Positions 24,512 to 34,013 of a stretch of DNA of 64,000 nucleotides are shown here, piece after piece. The position numbers and the translations under genes were made by a program. Origin of the DNA: Spirosoma taeanense (GTDB lineage Bacteria; Bacteroidota; Bacteroidia; Cytophagales; Spirosomataceae); the NCBI RefSeq assembly GCF_013127955.1, contig NZ_CP053435.1, positions 5,084,001-5,148,000 of the forward strand, in the 5' to 3' direction. The notes under the pieces were generated by a model. That model worked only from the letters and a program-made list of their open reading frames with translations, was not told the origin of the DNA and did not search any database. Position 1 is the stretch's first letter, and each line of letters opens with the position of its first letter.

Positions 24512-26131
24512 ATGCCTTTACGCTTACATTCTGTGGGTTTCCTGCTTATCGTTTTCAGCCAGCTTACATGGGCTCAGGTTGAAAAAGCGCCGGCTCGCCA
24601 CGAAGGCGACGGCCCGTTCGGGCGGCTAATCATTCGGGGCGTTACGCTTATAAACAGCACGGGTGCGCCACCAGTTGGCCCGGTTGATATTGTGGTTGAA
24701 AAGGACCGGATTGTTCAAATCAAACTGGTTGGTTATCCCGGTGTTCCAATTGACGCAAAGAGCCGCCCTCAGGCTGCACTGGGCGATAAAGAATTGAACT
24801 GCGAGGGCATGTATCTGATGCCGGGTTTCGTGGATATGCACGGCCACATTGGCGGCAAAGATCAGGGCGCCCACGCAGAGTACGTCTTCAAACTCTGGCT
24901 CGGGCACGGTATTACAACCATTCGCGATCCAAGCTGCGGTAATGGTCTCGACTGGGTACTCGAACACCGCGCTAAAAGTGAACGTAACGAGATTACGGCC
25001 CCGCGCATCAAAGCCTATACGGTTTTCGGTCAGGGAGCAAAAGACCCGATCAGTACACCCGAACAGGCCCGCGCCTGGGTGCGTGATAACGCCAGGAAAG
25101 GAGCCGACGGCATCAAGTTTTTCGGTGCTGAACCCGCCATTTTCCGGGCCGCTCTGGACGAAAACAGAAAGCTTGGACTCCGGTCGGCCTGCCACCATGC
25201 GCAGCTGGAAGTAGCCCGGATGAACGCACTGGCAACCGCCAAAGCCGGACTGACGAGCATGGAACACTGGTACGGCTTGCCAGAAGCCTTGTTTGAGGAC
25301 AAAACCATTCAGAACTACCCTGCCGATTACAATTACAATAACGAGCAGAACCGGTTCGAGGAAGCCGGCAATCTGTGGCAGCAGGCCGCTAAGCCTGGTA
25401 CCGAGCGCTGGAACAAGGTCATAGACGAGCTGATCGCGCTGGATTTTACGCTCGATCCGACGTTCAACATTTACGAAGCCAACCGCGATCTGATGATGGC
25501 CCGCCGGGCCGAATGGCACGACGACTATACCCTGCCCAGTTTATGGCGGTTTTACGGCCCCAGCCGGATTTCGCACGGGTCCTACTGGCATAACTGGGGT
25601 ACTGAGCAGGAAGTGGCCTGGAAGCGGAATTACCAGCTCTGGATGCAGTTCATTAACGAATACAAAAACCGGGGTGGCCGGGTCACAACGGGCTCCGATT
25701 CGGGGTTTATTTACCAGCTATACGGCTTTGCCTATATCCGCGAGCTTGAACTGCTGCGCGAAGCCGGTTTTCACCCGCTCGAAGTGATCCGGACGGCAAC
25801 GCTGAAAGGGGCCGAAGCCCTCGGCATGGCCGATCAGATTGGCTCCGTGGAAGTAGGTAAACTCGCTGACTTCGTCATCATTGACCAGAACCCGCTGGCA
25901 AACCTGAAAGTACTTTACGGCACGGGGGCGATCCACCTCAACGCCAAGAACGAAGTTGAACGCATTGGCGGGGTTACGTACACGGTTAAAGACGGCGTTG
26001 TGTACGATGCGAAAAAACTCTTAGCTGATGTGCGGAAGATTGTAGCAGATGCCAAGCAAAAAGAAAACTTTGAGATCACGCAGCCGGGTATTGCGCCGAA
26101 GCCAGGTAAAGTGTCCGGCGGGAATAAATAA
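24512..26131 (+). CDS. Secreted amidohydrolase
   Basis: The 539-residue protein has a signal peptide (SVGFLLIVFSQLTWAQ) and an amidohydrolase barrel. Metal ligands are seen as DMHGHIGG, the later His pair in SACHHAQLE, SMEHWYG and the Asp in TTGSDSGF. The flanking composite beta-domain (VDIVVEKDRIVQI at the start, GKLADFVIIDQNPL at the end) is typical of imidazolonepropionase-related enzymes. Such exported enzymes often hydrolyse cyclic amides or peptide-like substrates; the substrate here is unknown. It is transcribed divergently from the gene at 23451-24404 and ends at a bidirectional terminator. Confidence 0.82.
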   Translation: MPLRLHSVGFLLIVFSQLTWAQVEKAPARHEGDGPFGRLIIRGVTLINSTGAPPVGPVDIVVEKDRIVQIKLVGYPGVPIDAKSRPQAALGDKELNCEGMYLMPGFVDMHGHIGGKDQGAHAEYVFKLWLGHGITTIRDPSCGNGLDWVLEHRAKSERNEITAPRIKAYTVFGQGAKDPISTPEQARAWVRDNARKGADGIKFFGAEPAIFRAALDENRKLGLRSACHHAQLEVARMNALATAKAGLTSMEHWYGLPEALFEDKTIQNYPADYNYNNEQNRFEEAGNLWQQAAKPGTERWNKVIDELIALDFTLDPTFNIYEANRDLMMARRAEWHDDYTLPSLWRFYGPSRISHGSYWHNWGTEQEVAWKRNYQLWMQFINEYKNRGGRVTTGSDSGFIYQLYGFAYIRELELLREAGFHPLEVIRTATLKGAEALGMADQIGSVEVGKLADFVIIDQNPLANLKVLYGTGAIHLNAKNEVERIGGVTYTVKDGVVYDAKKLLADVRKIVADAKQKENFEITQPGIAPKPGKVSGGNK

Positions 26132-26167
26132 AAACTGGCTTCATCGCGCTTCGTAACTACCAGATAC

Positions 26168-26216
26168 AATCAAACGCCCAAAGCAGGCCATAGTAGCTTG
26201 CTTTGGGCGTTTGATT
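26168..26216. terminator. Bidirectional terminator between amidohydrolase and nitrilase genes
   Basis: Perfect 18-bp arms (26168-26185 and 26199-26216) surround a 13-base loop between two convergent genes. Confidence 0.88.
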
Positions 26217-26231
26217 CGGCGGAATACGCAA

Positions 26232-27197
26232 TTACTTACTGGAAGAGCTATCGCCGTTCAGCCAGACAACTTTCTGTTCGGGCGTATGTTCCTGACCGAG
26301 AATGTCCCGGTATAGATCTGGCCGTCGGGCATTTCGGTACCGATGGCCACCAGCCTGTTTGAGCTTATCGGGTGTACAAACGGCCGTAACCACGTCATTG
26401 CCTAACACGCGACACTCAGCCAGCACATCGCCAAAGGGGTCCAGAATCATCGAGCAGCCATTCTTTAACTGATCGTCGTCCATGCCGATTGGGTTGGAGA
26501 AGACAACATATACGCCGTTGTCATAGGCACGGGCGGGTAGCCATTTCATCAGCCAGGCACGGCCCTTCAGTCCGTCAAATTCCAGACGCAGTGACGTAGG
26601 GTCATTTTCCCGATTCGCCCATAAAGCCGGATCGGCAAAGCCCGCACCAGGGCGGGTAGACGGCGTCATCATCGTTACGTGCGGCATAAAAATCACGTCG
26701 GCACCCAGCAGGGCCGTTGCACGGACGTTTTCCACTACATTGTTATCGTAACAGATCAGAATCCCGCATTTCCAGCCCAGCAAATCAAAAACAACGTATT
26801 CGTTCCCCGGCAGAATATGCGGATTGATAAACGGATGCAGTTTACGATACTTGGCGACCAGCCCGTTTTTATCGACGCAGACGTAGGCCTTAAACAACTG
26901 ATCGTCCCGGTCTTTCTCAAACAGCCCCGCCAGCACGGCGATATCATTATCCCGGGCAATCTGGGTTAATGCCTGAACGCTTTCACCTTCGGGGATATAC
27001 TCGGCAATGGCCAGCATCTGTTCTTTCGACAGATTCCGGGCGAAGGTATAGCCCGTAATGGAGCATTCGTGAAAGGCAACCACCTGCGCGCCCTGCTGGG
27101 CGGCTTTCGCCGACAGGCTACGAATAACTCCCAGATTATAGGTTTTATCGCCACTGGCATTTTCAAACTGAGCGGTGGCAATCTTCAGATTTTGCAT
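26232..27197 (-). CDS. Carbon-nitrogen hydrolase (nitrilase family)
   Basis: This 321-residue enzyme of the nitrilase superfamily hydrolyses or condenses C-N bonds in amides, nitriles or carbamoyl groups. The Glu-Lys-Cys triad is complete: Glu44 in AFHECSI, Lys119 in YRKLHPF and Cys149 in ILICYDN. It has no signal peptide, so it is cytoplasmic. It lies 56 bp downstream of the M28 peptidase gene on the same strand and may share its transcript. The substrate class cannot be chosen from the motifs alone. Confidence 0.88.
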   Translation of the reverse strand: MQNLKIATAQFENASGDKTYNLGVIRSLSAKAAQQGAQVVAFHECSITGYTFARNLSKEQMLAIAEYIPEGESVQALTQIARDNDIAVLAGLFEKDRDDQLFKAYVCVDKNGLVAKYRKLHPFINPHILPGNEYVVFDLLGWKCGILICYDNNVVENVRATALLGADVIFMPHVTMMTPSTRPGAGFADPALWANRENDPTSLRLEFDGLKGRAWLMKWLPARAYDNGVYVVFSNPIGMDDDQLKNGCSMILDPFGDVLAECRVLGNDVVTAVCTPDKLKQAGGHRYRNARRPDLYRDILGQEHTPEQKVVWLNGDSSSSK

Positions 27198-27253
27198 CAG
27201 ACTAAAGCGATTAACGACTTCGGTTGCACAGGAAAGCAGCCGGTTCAGACCGA

Positions 27254-28849
27254 TTACTGTTTGTTGCTGTCAACGGCCAGGCGCTGGTCCCGATTGGCGA
27301 CTTCCCAGGCCGTAAAGAATACCAGCCGGGCCGACCGTTCAGCCAGTTTGAAATCAATTTTTTCAACGTCGTCGGTCGGGCGGTGATAATCTGCATGTAG
27401 ACCGTTGAAATAGAAAACAATGGGAATCCGGTGCTTGGCGAAGTTGTAATGATCGGACCGGTAATAGATGCGCTGTGGGTCTTTGGGATCGTTGTATTTG
27501 TAATCCAGCTCCATCTTAACGGATTTCTCATTCGCGTCTTCGCTGATTTTGTGCAGCTCGGATGACAGCTTATCCGATCCGATTACGTAGATATAGTTGT
27601 CGTTTTTCCCCTGGTGCAGGTCATCGACCCGGCCGACCATATCGATGTTGAGGTCACAGACGGTGTTTTCGAGTGGCAAGACCGGATTCATGTCGGCGTA
27701 ATATTCCGATCCCAGCAGTCCTTTTTCTTCACCCGTTACGGTCAGGAACAGAATTGACCGGCGCGGGCCTTTGCCGGCGGCTTTAGCTTTGGCAAACGCC
27801 TGGGCAATTTCCAGCACCGACACCGTACCCGATCCATCGTCGTTGGCCCCGTTGTTAACCTGCCCATCGGCACTAACGCCAATGTGGTCATAGTGCGCCG
27901 AGATAATCATAATCTCGTCTTTTTTGTCGGAGCCTTCGATGAACCCCAGTACGTTCGACGACTGCACCTGTTCTTCGATGCGTTCGGCCTTAATGGCCAC
28001 AGTGCCCGTCAGCTTTGGTAATTGAGTACCGGTTGAGCGGGTATATAACCGACTCGCTTCGTTAAACTGGCTGGTTGTTACGTTGAGCAATGCAGCCGCC
28101 ATATCCGGCGAAATCAGAAAAACGCCAACGGAGCCTACGTCCTCCGTGCCGGGTTTTAACCCTAACCGATTGAATCGGCCCATCAGGGCGCCCCGCTGGG
28201 CAAGAACCCGTTGAAAACCGGCGGCCGAGTCGGCCGAGACGATGAAAATCTGAGCGGCCCCTTTTTCCTTCGCCAGCGCAGCCTTCGCCCGCCAGCCGTT
28301 CCCTCCGCCCCACTTGCTGGAACTGCTCGTGGCGTCAACCCGCGATTTGCCGTCTTCGGTTTTGGGCTCGTCGTCCAGCAGCACAACGGCCTTGCCTTTT
28401 ACGTCAAGATCGCCATATTCGTTGAGGGTATTGTCGTTGATTCCATAGCCTACGAACACGGTTTCGTACGGCGTTTCGGTCGGCACACTTAGCAGGCCAT
28501 TGGTCACGAAATCTTTCAGGTAGGCGAACCGTTTACTGCCCGCGCTGACGTAAAAATCACCCCAGGTCTTCTTATAAAGCGTAAACGGTTGCTGATAGCC
28601 CAACTTACCGTCGGCCGTTTTAACGAGCGGTTTCAGGCCATTGGCCGCAAACTGCCCGGCAATGTACTCAGCGGCTTTACGCTGGCCGGGCGTACCGGTT
28701 TCCCGCCCCTGCATATCGTCGGCGGCCAGAATCCTGAGGTGTTTTTCGAGGTCAGCCGCCGTAATGGTTTCGGCAAATTTTTGTTGAGCCTGGCTCAGAA
28801 ACGGCAGGCACATTAAACCGGCCGCCAGTGTTGATGTTAGGAAATTCAT
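27254..28849 (-). CDS. Secreted M28 family metallopeptidase
   Basis: The 531-residue protein has a signal peptide (MNFLTSTLAAGLMCLPFLSQAQ). Di-zinc ligands of M28 aminopeptidases appear as SAHYDHIG, GANDDGSGT, TGEEKGLLGS, DLNIDMVGR and a late His in DYHRPTDD. A protease-associated (PA) domain seems inserted between residues about 130 and 260. It probably removes N-terminal amino acids from peptides outside the cytoplasm. The nitrilase-family gene follows on the same strand. Upstream, 278 bp separate it from a divergent methyltransferase gene. Confidence 0.88.
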   Translation of the reverse strand: MNFLTSTLAAGLMCLPFLSQAQQKFAETITAADLEKHLRILAADDMQGRETGTPGQRKAAEYIAGQFAANGLKPLVKTADGKLGYQQPFTLYKKTWGDFYVSAGSKRFAYLKDFVTNGLLSVPTETPYETVFVGYGINDNTLNEYGDLDVKGKAVVLLDDEPKTEDGKSRVDATSSSSKWGGGNGWRAKAALAKEKGAAQIFIVSADSAAGFQRVLAQRGALMGRFNRLGLKPGTEDVGSVGVFLISPDMAAALLNVTTSQFNEASRLYTRSTGTQLPKLTGTVAIKAERIEEQVQSSNVLGFIEGSDKKDEIMIISAHYDHIGVSADGQVNNGANDDGSGTVSVLEIAQAFAKAKAAGKGPRRSILFLTVTGEEKGLLGSEYYADMNPVLPLENTVCDLNIDMVGRVDDLHQGKNDNYIYVIGSDKLSSELHKISEDANEKSVKMELDYKYNDPKDPQRIYYRSDHYNFAKHRIPIVFYFNGLHADYHRPTDDVEKIDFKLAERSARLVFFTAWEVANRDQRLAVDSNKQ

Positions 28850-29127
28850 TCAGGAGATAATTGAAAACTTTTCGGTCAGAAGTGTTTCGGGACAATGCCC
28901 TTTGTTTAACGAACGTAACGGGAAAATCGGTTAAACGAACTCCCTATTTTGGTCTGGTAAATATACTACAGAACGAGGTTAAGCCGGTTCGGGTACGGAT
29001 TTTGATGGATACAGCATAATCCAGTCCAGCTAACGCGGCTTTTAATTTGTTACGTCAGTTCACGCTGGCGTTTATCGGGCAAATTCGCGTAGTTTTAATC
29101 ATCTTTTACTGCCTTTGTTTCCTGTTC

Positions 29128-29748
29128 ATGAGTGAAAACCTGTATACCGAGGAGTACACCGCGTATCAACTGGAGCGCAGCGCTTTCCGCCAGTGGGTCC
29201 GCAACAACCTGTATATCAAAAACATGATCCGGTTCACCACCGGACCGACCATTGATTTTGGTTGTGGCGTGGGCGAAGTGCTGGAACAGTTGCCGGCCGG
29301 ATCGCTTGGACTGGAAATCAATGAAACAACAGTAGCGTATTGCCAGAGCCGGGGGCTGAACGTTCGTTTGTATGACCCCGAAGCCGATGATTACCAATTC
29401 CGTGGCCTGATACCGGGACAGTTCAAATCGCTGCTGATGGCCCACGTGCTCGAGCACCTCACCAACCCACAGGAAGTAATCCGGAAACTCCTGACCACAG
29501 GCGAACGACTCGGCATCGACCGGTTTATTTTCGTGGTGCCTGGCGTTAAAGGCTTTCGGCACGATGCAACGCACCGAACCTTTCTTGACCGGGACTTTTT
29601 TGTAAAACATGGATTAACCACCTACGGCTCGTATCATCTGATTCATCAGAAGTACTTCCCGCTCAACTCAAAAGCATTTTCGCGCTACTTCACCCATAAT
29701 GAACTGGTATCGGTTTATGAAAGAGCTAAGGCAAATTCAGACAGTTAA
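29128..29748 (+). CDS. Class I SAM-dependent methyltransferase
   Basis: I start at ATG 29128 (206 aa); the in-frame TTG at 29047 would add a hydrophobic stretch not typical of the family. SAM motif I is TIDFGCGVGEVLEQL, followed by LGLEIN and the post-motif LLMAHVLEHLTNP, as in methyltransferase type 11/12 proteins. The target is unknown, but the neighbouring glycosyltransferases suggest a sugar or lipid-linked substrate. Its stop overlaps the stop of the convergent GT2 gene in a shared TTAA at 29745-29748. Confidence 0.75.
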   Translation: MSENLYTEEYTAYQLERSAFRQWVRNNLYIKNMIRFTTGPTIDFGCGVGEVLEQLPAGSLGLEINETTVAYCQSRGLNVRLYDPEADDYQFRGLIPGQFKSLLMAHVLEHLTNPQEVIRKLLTTGERLGIDRFIFVVPGVKGFRHDATHRTFLDRDFFVKHGLTTYGSYHLIHQKYFPLNSKAFSRYFTHNELVSVYERAKANSDS

Positions 29749-30638
29749 GTAGTCAGTAGCCGCAGCTTCTGAACAGCGTTCGGCAGGTGGCCTTTCAGCG
29801 AATCGGTAAGGGCGCAGTAGAGCAAATTCAGGCGGATGATCGTCTTAGCCTGAGCTACGCGCCGAGCCTGCTGCCAGCCTTTGCGGGCACATTCATCGGC
29901 CAGTTGGTTGAACAGTTGAATTTCTTCCTCAAACCGCAGCCGGTTCTGCGTGTACTCTACGGTTGCATTTGAGCCATGCCGACGATAAGCATAGGCTACT
30001 TCGTTGATGCCTATAAAAGTGTGCTCCTTTAGCAGCAGATGCGTCGTCAGGTCAAAATCCAGCACAAACCGCCAGTCGGACGAGAAACGCAGTTCGCCAA
30101 GCCTGGATTTCTGGTAGCAGATCGTGGGGCAAAAAATGAAATTTCCGCGCAGCAAACGCGTCAGCGCGGCTTCGCCAGTTAGCTGGGTATAAGGCCCTAC
30201 CGGCTGCGGCTGAATGAAGCGCTTGACCCGATCGGGTAACGAAAAGCTCGGCTGCCCGTTTTCATCAACCACGCTTGCCTGACAATAATACAGCGTTGCG
30301 TCTGGATGATCGGCAACAGCCTGCATAACGACGGCTGTGTAGTTTGGCAACAGCTCATCATCGGCGTGTAATAACGTTACCAGGGGTGTATCGGCGCGGT
30401 CGAGGCAGGCGTTCCAGTTGCCGGCCATGCCCATATTGCGCTCGTTGTGCACAAGCGTCACGCGGGAGTCGGCGAAGCGGGCAACCAGCGCATCCAACGC
30501 AGGGTCGGGGCCACCATCGTTACTGATCAGCAGTTTCCAATCTGACTGAGTCTGGCTGAAAACGCTCTGAATTGCCTTCTCCAGCAGGTCCAGGCCCCGA
30601 TAATAGGGTATGGCAAACGTTAGCTGCGGAGAGGCCAT
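29745..30638 (-). CDS. Glycosyltransferase family 2
   Basis: This 297-residue GT-A fold enzyme begins with TFAIPYYRGLDLLEKAIQSV, has the nucleotide-binding NDGG and VTLVHNERNMGMAGNWN, and carries a metal-binding acidic motif in LLHADDELLP. It transfers a sugar from a nucleotide donor to an unknown acceptor. It is the last gene of a minus-strand glycan cassette (polytopic protein, GT2, DUF2304, GT2), 12 bp after the DUF2304 gene. It is convergent with the methyltransferase gene and shares stop bases with it. Confidence 0.88.
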   Translation of the reverse strand: MASPQLTFAIPYYRGLDLLEKAIQSVFSQTQSDWKLLISNDGGPDPALDALVARFADSRVTLVHNERNMGMAGNWNACLDRADTPLVTLLHADDELLPNYTAVVMQAVADHPDATLYYCQASVVDENGQPSFSLPDRVKRFIQPQPVGPYTQLTGEAALTRLLRGNFIFCPTICYQKSRLGELRFSSDWRFVLDFDLTTHLLLKEHTFIGINEVAYAYRRHGSNATVEYTQNRLRFEEEIQLFNQLADECARKGWQQARRVAQAKTIIRLNLLYCALTDSLKGHLPNAVQKLRLLTT

Positions 30639-30650
30639 AATTAAACGACA

Positions 30651-30986
30651 TTAGGCCGTAGCATCCGGCTTTTTACTCTGATCAATGGCCATTTGCCGGA
30701 TGATCTCCGTCTGCGTCGCTTCAATTTTCTTCAGCTTTGAGTATAACACCAGGAGCGTGATAAAGAAAATAACGGCGCCAACGTAAAGCACCAGATCCGT
30801 GCCGCGACCCACGCCGAGGGCATTCGCAATTACGTTACTGGCATCCGGAAACAGAATCAGTCCGATACCTACCGCTGAAATCAGAATCAGCGAGATGCGG
30901 TAAACCGTCTTGTCGTGGAGCCGGGTCACAAACCGCAGAATCAGTAACAGAAGCGGTAGCGCCAGCAGGATCTTAATGGGTGTCAT
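30651..30986 (-). CDS. DUF2304 family small membrane protein
   Basis: The 111-residue protein has three hydrophobic segments (around residues 5-20, 30-45 and 65-82) and a polar helical tail (SKLKKIEATQTEIIRQ). This matches DUF2304 proteins, which recur next to polyprenyl-phosphate sugar glycosyltransferases. The gene lies 20 bp after one GT2 gene and 12 bp before another. It may help place or flip a lipid-linked sugar, or anchor the GT2 enzyme; that role is inferred from context. Confidence 0.78.
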   Translation of the reverse strand: MTPIKILLALPLLLLILRFVTRLHDKTVYRISLILISAVGIGLILFPDASNVIANALGVGRGTDLVLYVGAVIFFITLLVLYSKLKKIEATQTEIIRQMAIDQSKKPDATA

Positions 30987-31005
30987 AAAGCTGCCAGAAA
31001 AGCGG

Positions 31006-31722
31006 TTAAAGAATCTTTCTGAGAATCAGATCAATTAAAATATGAAATGAGTTGAGCGAACTCTGCCCTTTAGCCCACGAATATTCGCTATACGTAATGT
31101 GAACGGGGACTTCGGTCAATCGTAGGTGCGCCTGCCGGATGAGCGACAGAATCTCCGTTGCGTGGGCCATCCGGTTCTCCGTAATGCGAATCGCCTGAGC
31201 CGCCGACCGGCTGAACGCCCGAAAGCCATTGTGTGCATCGGTCATCCACATACCCGTCAGCAGGCCATTCACCAAAACGGCCGCTTTGAGCAACACCCGT
31301 CGACTGGCCGGAACGGCCCGGATGTCTTCTTTCCGTTGAAAACGGGTGCCGGTCGTTACGTCGGCCTCGCCGGCCAGAATGGGAGCCAGCAAACTGTCGA
31401 TATCCCGAAAATTATGCTGCCCATCCGCGTCGAAATGCACAATGTAATCAGCGCCCTGTTGCAGTGCGTAGGTCATGCCTGTTTGCAGGGCCGCCCCCTG
31501 CCCTAAGTTGATAGGGTGACGCAGATAATGTATTCCCAGGTCAGCCACCGCCTGCTTCGTCTGATCGGTTGAACAGTCATCCACCAGCACAACCGAATAG
31601 CCCGCCATCAGCAGGGGCATAAGCGTATTGCGCACAACCTTACCTTCGTTGTAGGAGGGAACAACGATGAAAACGGAAGCGGGGTCAACCTCCCGGCCGA
31701 TGGAAGCAGGCTGCGGGTTCAT
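31006..31722 (-). CDS. Glycosyltransferase family 2, dolichol/polyprenyl-phosphate sugar synthase-like
   Basis: The 238-residue protein has the DPM1-like order: VVPSYNEGKVVRNTLMPLL, VDDCSTDQT, GAALQTGMTYA and FDADGQHN (DxD). It ends in a short hydrophobic tail and has no long membrane domain. It probably makes a polyprenyl-phosphate sugar. The start ATG overlaps the stop of the upstream polytopic membrane gene (TGATG), which implies translational coupling and a joint function, such as supply of a lipid-linked donor to the membrane protein. Confidence 0.87.
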   Translation of the reverse strand: MNPQPASIGREVDPASVFIVVPSYNEGKVVRNTLMPLLMAGYSVVLVDDCSTDQTKQAVADLGIHYLRHPINLGQGAALQTGMTYALQQGADYIVHFDADGQHNFRDIDSLLAPILAGEADVTTGTRFQRKEDIRAVPASRRVLLKAAVLVNGLLTGMWMTDAHNGFRAFSRSAAQAIRITENRMAHATEILSLIRQAHLRLTEVPVHITYSEYSWAKGQSSLNSFHILIDLILRKIL

Positions 31723-33820
31723 CAGTTATTGATCCGATAAATTTTCAGACTTCCCAGTTCATTGAGCAGGGTCATGCAACGGGTTTCGACCGGCTGCTTT
31801 ACCTCTTCAAACACTATATACTTAACGTTCAGTTTCTTTAGTTTAGGCGAACATGGGTCAATGTAAACACCATACGCATCGTAGCTGCCGCCGTTGTCGA
31901 TAATTGTTGTGTCGGTGGGATTGGGATACGACCGATAGACCGAATGGGCATAGCGATTATATACCGTATCCCGTTTAGCGGTCGGGTCAATCACCCGCAT
32001 AGTCGCAAAGTTCGGCGTGTATTTTACCCCGCTTACCTGCTTTACGCCGGTAGCTCCGACCAGATACGTCAGGTAATTATTTCCGAAAACCACCCAACGG
32101 GCCTCGGGGTCCTGCTGCCGAATACTCTCGACGGCCCGGTACAGAACGTTCTCGGTAACGGGCGATAATCCTTTGGCTAATGGGTTAACACTCAGGTTCG
32201 GCAACAAAGCGATCACGATGCCCACGCAAAACAGTATTTGCCGATACGAGAATGACCAGACCGGTATGAGCAGAGCGTTCAGTACGCCGAAATAAACGGC
32301 CCCCATCACCAACTGATCGGTGCGGAAGAAACCAGGCGCGTCGGTATAATTCTGATAGGCTGCAATGACAACGGTTGCCACGGCTGCAGCAACGACCAGC
32401 CCCCGAACGGCCGACGATACATTGACGGCTGTTCGGCGTGTATCGCCCAGAAACAGGATGGTCAGCAGCACGTTCCCCAGACCAAAGGGTATCTGAGCAC
32501 GTCGGGTAGGACTGGTGCTCATCAGGGTTAGTTTACTCAGCCATTCGGGAAAGCCGACTTCAATCCAGAGCCAGCCGAACAAGACAAACAGGGCAACGCC
32601 CGCCAGGGTATAATCCACTTGCCGGGTCGTACCCCACTGGTAAGCCAGCCAGATCAGGATAATCGGCGCAAAGGTCAGGTAATGGGATAACTCGCAGATG
32701 TTCAGCCACGTAGCTGGGAAATGCTGATCGGAGATAAAGAAGCTGTTGAAATACTCCGAAAACCAGTTGCCTACAAACCCCGTCCCGCCGTATTCGACCC
32801 GCTTACCAGGATAGGCCGTATTCAGCATCAAATCGAGCGTGGGTTTAGCATCCCGGTAGTATAAAAAACCAACGATACCTATCAGACCCAGCGTAACCAG
32901 AACACCTGCACCCTTAACGGGCAGATTGGCAAACAGATCGGTCCGCTTGCGGTTCAGCACATACCCAACCAGCAAAAAAGCCATCAGATACGCCAGCGGC
33001 ACCTGATAAGGCGGGTAAAGGTGCGACGCAAAATATAGACTTCCCCAGGCTGCCAGAATGGCCCCAATGATTACCTGACGAGTTGTTTCGCCGTAAAGCA
33101 GATAGATAACTGCCACCGGCAGCAGGCAGGCCCCGATAATCATTTCGGTAAGCCCTGTTGAAAACCACCAGAGTGTTCCGGACGATAACAAGATCCAGAA
33201 TCCACCGAATAGGGATAGCCAGAAGTTATTCTTCGTCAATAGAAGACACAAAAAGAACGCCGACAGCAGAATCCCGAACACCTTGAAATTCCACCACCAG
33301 GCGAATCCCCGTTCGGTATCCAGCACGAAAAATCCCCAGAAATGCGGCCGGAAAAAGGTAATGAAGTGTTTAGCAGGTACGCCCAGTACGAGTGGCACGC
33401 TACCACCCCCGAGGGCTTCGTTCTGGAGAGCAAAATCATTCTGGGCCTGCGAGAGCATATAGGGCGTTAAGACTCCGTATTCATCCACACGAATGGCCTT
33501 GGCCCGCCCCGCCACCAGTCCCCGTTTAGGGTCGGAGCCATCCGGCACAATCTGGTTCCACATGGCCACCGACGAGCCGTGCAGTTTCAGCAGCGTCAGG
33601 ATCAGGAACAGCCCAACACAAATGCCGGTAAACCACTTTACCCGTCGATCAAACTGAATCAGCAGCGAACTTGACGTCGGCGCAGGGGGGCTACTACGGA
33701 TTGGGGTTCGCTCTTGGAGGCCGAACGTGGAGTAGCCGTCACGGCACTTTCCGTTTGATTTTGAATAGGTTTTGGCTTCGCGGCCGGGGTCTGAGGCTTT
33801 GCTTTCTGTTTCTTCGACAT
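31722..33820 (-). CDS. Polytopic membrane protein of glycan cassette, broken by a frameshift
   Basis: The main frame runs to 31722 and has about 12 hydrophobic segments, the motif RAKAIRVDEYGVLTPYMLSQ after the first helix, and a C-terminal soluble domain. This resembles GtrC/mannosyltransferase-like proteins of lipid-linked glycan systems. Its only normal start is GTG 33569, which would cut away the first helix (WFTGICVGLFLILTLLKL). Upstream, an ATG at 33820 opens a Lys/Pro-rich frame (MSKKQKAKPQ) that stops at 33659. The two frames join exactly if the G6 tract at 33685-33690 had seven bases, giving 699 aa. It is therefore a frameshifted gene, a phase-variable tract or a sequence error. The stop overlaps the GT2 start. 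Confidence 0.75.
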
Positions 33821-33969
33821 GAGGAATGGCCGACGGGCATTCGTTTTAATCTCAAAAATTAGGCCTATTTTCCTGGACGGGCAAATTAAATACGTGATAA
33901 CAACTGGTTTCCGGCGGGCGCCCTTCTGTTTTGCCGTGGCGGGTCTGCCGGATATCGCACGTTTTAGCG

Positions 33970-33977
33970 TAAATTTG
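33970..33977 (+). promoter_or_regulatory. Candidate -7 element of gcvP promoter
   Basis: TAAATTTG matches the Bacteroidota -7 consensus TAnnTTTG. It lies 36 bp before the gcvP ATG at 34014. No clear -33 TTG stands at the usual distance. Confidence 0.45.
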
Positions 33978-34013
33978 AGTTTCCATTGAAACGCAAACGT
34001 GGGCTATCCCGGC

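Noticed and set aside
24626..25519. 297-codon minus-strand frame opposite the amidohydrolase gene
   Set aside because: Antisense to a clear amidohydrolase with metal motifs; no domain of its own and no promoter.
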